Assembly (NCBI RefSeq): GCF_000003605.2
Contig: NW_003140811.1
Coordinates: 1,067,324 to 1,131,323, forward strand
Origin: Saccoglossus kowalevskii
Taxonomy: Eukaryota; Hemichordata; Enteropneusta; Harrimaniidae
Length of the DNA stretch: 64,000 nucleotides
Direction: 5' to 3'
This document shows, piece by piece, positions 60,376 to 64,000 of this stretch. The notes beneath the pieces were generated by a model. That model ran no database searches and had not been told where the DNA came from. It was given only the letters and a program-made list of their open reading frames with translations. Each line of letters begins with the position of its first letter. Within the stretch, counting starts at the first letter, position 1. The position numbers and the translations under genes are program-made.

Positions 60376-61118
60376 TTCACTCAGTGTTATTGCATAATTG
60401 TTTAGAGCATCAGAAGAATGGACTTAATTCTGTAATCACCTTCGCTGTTTCTTACATACTGACACAGGAGTATTAGTTTATTGGAATATTGTAACTTGTG
60501 TACAATTGAGCTATATCTGCACAGAGTGACTCTCTACTTACAATAGATGACAGAGATTGTTAAACGATGGTTAAACATACAACTGCCCTGTCTATTGAGC
60601 ACTTTAAACAATCCATTCCGATGTTTGTAGAATTAGTCTTTAGTGAGGATCACTTAGTTTTTTTTCGTAACTTCTCCAAGTCTTGTTAATATGGGCACCG
60701 AAGCAAGGTGAACTATGGATAGTTGTATTTGTTAGATATGGGCAATATACTACGTTGAAATTGTTTTATAAAACGTCTTCTATTAAAAAGAATCAAGGAA
60801 AACTGTCGTCATAGAGCTAAAAACCATACAACTCGGTTGTCTTGCTGGATTATTCAAATTCAAGTCTTGTTCCCCTTACGTAATTATTAATGTATACAAT
60901 CCATTAAAATAAACAAAGTATTATGCTGATAAACAGGCATTATAAACTTTTGCATAGACATGCTCGGTGAGAAACACAAAATATATTCCAACAACGTTCG
61001 TCGCACTACCCACCAACCAATATATCCGAAGCATCAACTGAACCATATCAGCAACCATGAACAACACAATTACAATATAACATTATTTTTTCAGTTAATC
61101 TTTTACTGAGCAGCGCAT
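60376..61118. other. Intergenic, no gene seen
   Basis: AT-rich sequence without recognised features. Confidence 0.4.
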
Positions 61119-61560
61119 TCATGTATCCTAGGTCGTANNNNNNNNNNNNNNNNNNNNNNNNNNNNNNNNNNNNNNNNNNNNNNNNNNNNNNNNNNNNNNN
61201 NNNNNNNNNNNNNNNNNNNNNNNNNNNNNNNNNNNNNNNNNNNNNNNNNNNNNNNNNNNNNNNNNNNNNNNNNNNNNNNNNNNNNNNNNNNNNNNNNNNN
61301 NNNNNNNNNNNNNNNNNNNNNNNNNNNNNNNNNNNNNNNNNNNNNNNNNNNNNNNNNNNNNNNNNNNNNNNNNNNNNNNNNNNNNNNNNNNNNNNNNNNN
61401 NNNNNNNNNNNNNNTTGTGTATACATGTATCCTAGGTCGTATTGTGTATACATGTATCCTAGGTCGTATTGTGTATACATGTATCCTAGGTCGTATTGTG
61501 TATACATGTATCCTAGGTCGTATTGTGTATACATGTATCCTAGGTCGTATTGTGTATACA
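61119..61560. repeat. 27-bp minisatellite, interrupted by an assembly gap
   Basis: Unit ttgtgtatacatgtatcc followed by taggtcgta. More than five identical units are visible at 61415-61560 and part of one at 61119-61137 before the gap. The length being a multiple of three keeps all frames open; none is coding. The unit holds the palindromes gtatac, tacatgta and cctagg. Confidence 0.95.
61138..61414. other. Assembly gap, 277 N
   Basis: Run of N within the 27-bp minisatellite; the true array length is unknown. Confidence 1.
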
Positions 61561-62008
61561 TTCATAATATAACACATAAATTTAGCTACGTGTATGTGCT
61601 AGTACTAATAAATAGTCTCACTTTCTCACAACTCGGATAACGCAATTTTGTTTATTTTTTATGAAATGCGCGCGGAACAAAATTTGAAGAAATCTGTAAG
61701 ATTCTGAAGTAACCGTTGAGAATGGCATGCGCATCACGTAATTTTATGCATATGTTATTATTTTACTACAGTATTCGGCGTTATTAATTCTGCATCGTTA
61801 CTTTTTGAGAGTCGTTTCCCCAATGTCTGATTACTTTGCGTGACGTGGGTCGGCTTGAAGGGTTACATTATTTTGTCTCTGCATAATAAATAAGCAATTC
61901 CGTGTGACGCCCGATGGCCTAGGGGGAGTCTCCTGGCCGCGGCGTGTAGCCAGGTTGTTTGTTGCCGTACGCGAGCAATTGGTTTGAGCAAGGAGAGTTT
62001 ACTTTGAT
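61561..62008. other. Intergenic, no gene seen
   Basis: AT-rich, then a GC-richer patch at about 61900-61990 holding a weak tRNA-like A-box (tggcctaggggg); no full tRNA or SINE can be supported. Confidence 0.35.
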
Positions 62009-62012
62009 TTAA

Positions 62013-62160
62013 AGCGGGAGGGTCGTCACCTGCGCACGCGCGGGAATCGAGTCCCAAGCGACGATAACAACACACGCTAAAAACGCAAAGGCTCATGGGT
62101 AGATGCTTGTTTGTAAACAATGACACGCTATGGCCACCTGACACATGCGCAGGTGACGCT
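62013..62160 (-). mobile_element. MITE, AGCGGGGAGTCGTCACC family, inverted second copy
   Basis: AGCGGGAGGGTCGTCACCTG at the left, preceded by TTAA (62009-62012), and a decayed right end gcgcaggtgacgct followed by TTCG. The interior (acgctaaaaacgcaaagg, catgggtaga, ttgtaaacaatg) is the reverse complement of 24226-24364. Confidence 0.8.
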
Positions 62161-64000
62161 TTCGTATAGTATTTACAATGCCGTGTATTCGCTGTCATTA
62201 CTTATTATTCCGAACGTGGACGTGTGCCGTGGCACGGAGATGAGCGTATCACCAAATAATCTATGAACTGTTGTTTTCGTACAGATAGCTAATAATAAAT
62301 TTGATTAAACTGAGAGCTCTTGTAATCACTGTTTATCGAAAAGAAGTAAAAAAACACATCCACGACAGAATGTATAATTTGAATTGATGCTTATAATCAC
62401 GGTGAACGGTGAATGACGTCATATCATTTCCATTTTGTTTTCGTAAGACCAGAAAGCCGTTAGCTTATAGATTATCTATTCGACAGAGACAAATAACCTA
62501 CGTTTTGCGGGAGTGATTGTTTATATAAAATGTCAGCATCGTCTCGACGTTAATGAAAATATCAGTGATTCCAGCGTTACCAGTGGACATGGAAGAGTTA
62601 CACATTTTCATTATTACAGAAACAACTTTGAATGTAATACCCCTTAGGGGAATTCAGCAATGGGGACGATCGACCTGCAACACTAAGGTACGGGGGAGGG
62701 GGTAATAGCTAAGTGCACTGCAACAGATTCATCTTGATGGAATCGCTAGTTCTCACATCAAAACACCGGGGTGTCCTAGATAGTTCGTGGCAGAACAAGT
62801 GCGTACTAGTACACAATAATCACTTCCCTGGTGTCAGCAAACTGATGCATTGGCCTGATATTCATTCGTGTGGCACGCGCCTGTGATTAAACGCCCAGTT
62901 TGCTCTACTTTGCATTTTATTGTCGTCTGTTATATCGCATGAACTGTGCTAAGTGGGTCGCATTCCTATATCTTGGATACTAAAGTACTTAAGCGAGCGC
63001 TGATTTGGGAGTATCTTACAAACTGTTGTGTCAAAGTAATAATTAATTTATATTCAGAATTCGCACGCTGGTAACCCGAACACATTTAATCTGACGATTG
63101 AAGTGAATGTTTATTTTTTACTCAGACTGATGGGTAATGTATTTGGATAATGATTGCTTGTTCATATTTAAGTGTCAATCAACCGTCGTCAGGGAAATAC
63201 TCACACATCGCTCACTCGTTTAGCGAGGAAAAGTAGTCTTCTTTCTTTGCGATATGTTTATTCAAATGTCAATGTGTGTTAAACCTTTTAGTTGCAATGT
63301 TATAAAGATCGCTCAAAACTATATGTGTTAAAGTGTCATAAGAAATGAACAAAAGTGAACAACTCTGAAAAAATGAAAGACTAATTTGCTTTTCGCGTGA
63401 ACCCTTTTACAAGTAGTAAACGCTTAAATGACTCGGAGACTCCGTTTTTCGTATTGTGTAAAACTCGGAAACCTCGCGTACCGATACGTTAAACAGCATG
63501 ATTGCTTGGTTCTTCTAATAATTGCTAAAGAAGTTGGCGAAGTTCCTACAGACGAAGCCAGAATGTAATTTGACATGTGCTGTCATAGGCGACATGGTTT
63601 GACATGCTTCTGACATACGGATTAGTATTGTGTCTTGTTCACCTGGATCCGTTCTCAGTGCAATAACCCCGTACGTACACGGGCAGTGCGCCAATCATAA
63701 CGACATCTCCTCGATCCGTAACATCGCAAGAGAAACAGGAAAAAGGGAGAGTAAAAGGTGATGTGCGTTTGCAAAGCTGTGATATTGGGACAGATTGGTC
63801 AGCGAAACACGTATTCAGTGGGATGAAATGGACACTGAAAAAACGATGTTAAACAGTATAGACTTGTTTCAACTTTATAATATCCATAAAATTCATACAA
63901 TTAGGTACTACCAACATCAAATACAGTAGTAAGTAAATAAATACCCCACCGCTACAGTGTATGCAGTGATAGATACCGTTTCTCCCACCCCTATCGATGA
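62161..64000. other. Intergenic to the window end, no gene seen
   Basis: No open frame, RNA gene or repeat that I can support. Confidence 0.4.

Noticed and set aside
61103-61640. Open frames with the repeated peptide MYPRSYCVY or its reverse
   Set aside because: Arise from the 27-bp minisatellite, whose length is a multiple of three; all frames are open on both strands.
61905-61995. tRNA-like or SINE-like patch
   Set aside because: An A-box-like tggcctaggggg is present, but no proper B-box, cloverleaf or tail could be supported.

Overview
The window is nuclear DNA of an animal, most likely a marine invertebrate. The genes have GT-AG introns, the background is AT-rich, and short non-autonomous DNA transposons, LINE fragments and tandem repeats are common. 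The gene set (choline monooxygenase-like Rieske enzymes, a proton/myo-inositol cotransporter, a TRPC channel) suggests a lophotrochozoan or an invertebrate deuterostome; the sequence alone does not settle the phylum. Two assembly gaps are present (37518-38194 and 61138-61414).

Layout. 1-430 (minus): 5' end of an SLC2A13-like myo-inositol transporter that runs off the left edge. 431-3349: shared upstream region with a 198-bp tandem duplication and a LINE fragment. 3350-6359 and 11853-15143 (both plus): two tandem, diverged, three-exon choline monooxygenase-like genes with identical intron positions and phases, each with the Rieske and mononuclear-iron ligands intact. 15144-26487: non-coding, with LINE remnants, an integrase-like fossil, a hAT end and degenerate CTCG-rich repeats. 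26488-51637 (plus): a complete ten-exon TRPC-type cation channel of 963 aa, with a 15-kb first intron full of mobile elements. 51638-64000: non-coding, with a LINE at 59.3-60.4 kb and a 27-bp minisatellite around the second gap.

How the genes may relate. Choline monooxygenase makes betaine aldehyde, the precursor of glycine betaine, and SLC2A13 imports myo-inositol. Both products are organic osmolytes, and the transporter and the first oxygenase gene are divergent neighbours. A shared role in cell-volume or osmotic physiology is an inference from gene content only.

Most unusual points: a 119-residue extracellular S3-S4 linker in the TRPC protein (about 20 in vertebrate TRPCs) carrying a furin-like R-x-K-R site; loss of the His/Cys zinc site that TRPC ankyrin domains normally carry; and several families of TTAA-flanked inverted-repeat elements, including two near-full-length 0.9-kb copies inside the TRPC first intron.
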